From Lewinellaceae bacterium (GTDB taxonomy: Bacteria > Bacteroidota > Bacteroidia > Chitinophagales > Saprospiraceae), in NCBI GenBank assembly GCA_020636275.1, contig JACJYD010000001.1, positions 248,001 to 312,000 on the forward strand: 64,000 nucleotides of DNA, written 5' to 3'. The stretch's first letter is position 1. Each line of letters opens with the position of its first letter. A program made the position numbers and the translations under genes. The notes beneath the pieces are model-generated. The model was not told the origin of the DNA and searched no databases. It worked only from the letters and a program-made list of their open reading frames with translations. Of the stretch, positions 61,889 through 64,000 are shown piece after piece.

Positions 61889-64000
61889 TTACTCTATCAC
61901 AATCCGCTTCAACCCCATGCCTTTCTCGCTATCGACCTGCACAAAGTAGATGCCTTTTGACAACTGCCGCAAGTCGATCTGAGCGGCATTTGAATGTCCA
62001 TCAATATGTTGTTCCCAAACGGACCAGCCGATGGTGTTAAACACGCGGATCACCGCTTCATCACCCGCTTCTTCCCATTTCAGGTTGAACAGGCCGGAGG
62101 ATGGATTCGGGAACACATCGAACGCCAAATTATTTTGCACCGGTTCAGAGGTGCCGATCGTAGTTTCTTCCACAGGCGAGTCACCCCGGCTGATCAGGTA
62201 AGAGGCGACGATCAGGTGAGGATTGAACCCATCGTCGCAGTTGGGGCAATGAATGCCCGAAATGCAATCGGGGTTGTTCGGGTGGCAGACGTCCATGTAA
62301 TTTTCATTGAAAATATACTTGTACTCGATCGTGCCTTGCCCGATGTAGGGGGTCATGTCGAAATCGAACCACGGGGCGATGGAGCCGGGGCACCACCCTG
62401 CCCGGTCGTAAAACCAGGTGCCGTTCTGCGGTGAGCAACCATCCGGATTGGGATTGCAATCCTGCCAGTTGTCCTGGGCAAAGGTCTGCGTGCCGTTGAT
62501 ATGGATATGGTGCACATCGTGGTGGAACTCGGCCGCATTGCCCGTGTTGTTGTCGCCCCAGCCGTGCCCCGAAGAGACCAGCTTGATCTTGGCCGCCTGT
62601 GCATTGGTCGGAAAGTCGATATCATACACTTCACAGGGCTGCAGATTGGCCGGATCGCCGAATTGGTAGGTTTTGTACCACAGCTTGTTGATCGAGCTGT
62701 AGGCATGGTCCGGTGTGCCGGCTTTATAAGAAAGGGTCAGGGTATACTCAAATCCATTGCCCTGAGTGCCGAGGTAGAACCGCACCGCCACCTTTCCCTG
62801 CAAAATGGGCATGAAGTCCGTCAGGTCGACCGTATGGCTGCAAGCCACGCCGTAAGGGGTGATGTAGCGAATGACCTCGTACCACTCGCCGTTATGTCCT
62901 TTTACTTCGACGCCGGACACGCGGTCCCAGGGATCGCAGCCCCCTGAGGGACAGGTGATGTCCAGCGTGGCGATGATCTGGTCGAAGGCGCCTACATAGC
63001 AGGGAAGCTCGGCCTCGACGATCTGCGATGCGATATCGACATTCAGCCAGACTTGTTGCCCGGCATTGGCGTCCATATCGGAAGCCTGGTCGACTACGGT
63101 GAAGGTCACGGATTCCGTACCGGCAGCACCGAAGTTGTTGGTGGCAATGATATTCATCGTGTAAGTGCCGTAGGCAGGAGGCGTCCACCAGGCCGTATAG
63201 TGGTCGTTGCCCCAATCCACGGCATCGATGGAAGTGCCGTCGATTTCAAACTTCACCTGATCGACCGAGAAGAGATCCTGATAGCCGATGGTCGTAATGG
63301 CTGCCAACTGGATCGGGCCCAGGTTGGGCACGAATACATCGCCGGCCAGCGGACTGCGGGCATCGGTCAGGGGCACATAGGTGGCCGGATCCAGTACGTG
63401 GAAGGAGTTGATCAGATCGACCGCCGGGTCGTATGTCCCATCGCCCGGTTGGCTGGCTTTGATGACGACTTCACCGACTTCGCCGGTAAGCGTGACCACA
63501 TCGCCATTTACCGTTGCCGGGCCGGATACCACTTCGTAGAAGACCGGCAAGCCGGAACTGGCCGAAGCCCCCAGCGTAAAGGGCGGATCGGAGATCAATT
63601 TATTGGAGAGCTGCGGGAAGGTGATCGCCTGGAAGCTGCTGTTGAGGGTACCTCCGAAATTGGAGGTTTCCCCGGTCAGGGCGAAATTTTTCAGTACCCC
63701 ATCGCGCACGCCGGGCTCGATCTCGCAGACGAGGGACGAAATGGAGGTATTGTCTTCCCCCGGCACACCCTGGTTGAATTTGTAGTACAGCTGCAGGTCG
63801 GATTCGAAGCCCGTCAGTTCGTTTTGCATCATATCCTGGATATCGGTGGCTGTCAATGCTTTGCTCCAAAGAGAGATCTCATCCATGCGGCCGCCGAACA
63901 CAAAGTTGAAGGTGCCGAAGATGCTTTTTCCGAGACCAAATGCCCGGTTGGTCGATGTGATGGTGCCACTGGCAGCGGAGCTCCCGATCGAAACACCGTC
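61889..64000 (-). CDS. T9SS-secreted PNGase F-like protein with LamG-type domain (5'-truncated by window)
   Basis: The frame runs off the right edge; 703 residues are visible. Order: a LamG/concanavalin-like domain end (GGRMDEISLWSKALTATDIQ), an Ig-like stretch (VNGDVVTLTGEVGEVVIKAS), a PNGase F-like pair of beta domains (CPSGGCDPWDRVSGVEV; GHGWGDNNTGNAAEFHHDVH) and a C-terminal type IX sorting domain (NNLAFDVFPNPSSGLFNLKW ... LSKGIYFVQVDSEKG). Peptide-N-glycosidase F cleaves N-glycans from asparagine; the likely role is extracellular glycoprotein deglycosylation. Cell-surface or secreted. Confidence 0.85.
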   Translation of the reverse strand, partial: DGVSIGSSAASGTITSTNRAFGLGKSIFGTFNFVFGGRMDEISLWSKALTATDIQDMMQNELTGFESDLQLYYKFNQGVPGEDNTSISSLVCEIEPGVRDGVLKNFALTGETSNFGGTLNSSFQAITFPQLSNKLISDPPFTLGASASSGLPVFYEVVSGPATVNGDVVTLTGEVGEVVIKASQPGDGTYDPAVDLINSFHVLDPATYVPLTDARSPLAGDVFVPNLGPIQLAAITTIGYQDLFSVDQVKFEIDGTSIDAVDWGNDHYTAWWTPPAYGTYTMNIIATNNFGAAGTESVTFTVVDQASDMDANAGQQVWLNVDIASQIVEAELPCYVGAFDQIIATLDITCPSGGCDPWDRVSGVEVKGHNGEWYEVIRYITPYGVACSHTVDLTDFMPILQGKVAVRFYLGTQGNGFEYTLTLSYKAGTPDHAYSSINKLWYKTYQFGDPANLQPCEVYDIDFPTNAQAAKIKLVSSGHGWGDNNTGNAAEFHHDVHHIHINGTQTFAQDNWQDCNPNPDGCSPQNGTWFYDRAGWCPGSIAPWFDFDMTPYIGQGTIEYKYIFNENYMDVCHPNNPDCISGIHCPNCDDGFNPHLIVASYLISRGDSPVEETTIGTSEPVQNNLAFDVFPNPSSGLFNLKWEEAGDEAVIRVFNTIGWSVWEQHIDGHSNAAQIDLRQLSKGIYFVQVDSEKGMGLKRIVIE

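Overview
The window looks like a chromosome segment of a Bacteroidota member, most likely Saprospiraceae-like (lineage inferred, not tested). Reasons: type IX secretion C-terminal sorting domains, futalosine-pathway menaquinone synthesis (mqnC), a five-POTRA BamA, CotH/lamin-tail surface proteins, a YfbK-like von Willebrand lipoprotein, sparse Shine-Dalgarno signals and TTTG / TAnnTTTG promoter matches. The flanks (1-20.3 kb and 55.4-64 kb) are visibly GC-richer housekeeping DNA. The middle (about 21.5-55 kb) is AT-richer and full of small genes.

Left flank: end of kynurenine 3-monooxygenase, a PlsC acyltransferase, a CotH-type surface protein, a Kir-type K+ channel, bamA and uppS, a WecA-like transferase, a VWA lipoprotein, a three-gene creD operon, an NmrA-like reductase, a ferredoxin and peptidase U32 pair, a DEAD-box helicase and small zinc proteins. 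Several genes end directly in long perfect or near-perfect palindromes.

Middle, the main discovery: 20.3-47.2 kb has the architecture of a chromosomal integron. A tyrosine recombinase (20334-21479) is followed by a candidate attI (crossover 21620/21621) and then about 26 cassettes, all on the + strand, ended by 23 attC-like sites. In 20 of 23 sites the left core box is the exact reverse complement of the box that opens the same cassette, even when the box sequence changes from cassette to cassette. The recombinase, however, lacks the IntI-specific insertion, carries an N-terminal extension, and lies in the same orientation as the cassettes. Contents: many toxin-antitoxin pairs (DUF433/DUF5615, MNT/HEPN, PIN, HigBA), small secreted or lipoproteins, an LMW phosphatase-like protein, a T9SS cargo, a DUF4238 protein, a membrane methyltransferase-like protein and an esterase. 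Two identical 639-bp ORF-less group II (IIC-like) introns sit on the - strand inside the core box of two attC sites. An IS21 element carrying a nested ISL3 element splits one cassette, and an internally deleted DDE element abuts attC half-sites twice.

47.2-55 kb is a second accessory stretch. Its genes (VOC protein, PEP-mutase-like, ArsR/SRPBCC pair, methyltransferase, cupin, a five-repeat secreted protein, DUF4256) are separated by a different dispersed repeat, a roughly 100-bp twin palindrome seen six times in complete, partial, inverted or hybrid form. A decayed attC at 52972 suggests that it overlies older cassette DNA.

Right flank: purine nucleoside phosphorylase and mqnC, an ATP-dependent DNA ligase whose adenylation lysine and motif IV glutamate are both replaced, its partner exonuclease, a UbiB/ABC1 kinase, and a secreted PNGase F-like T9SS protein running off the window.
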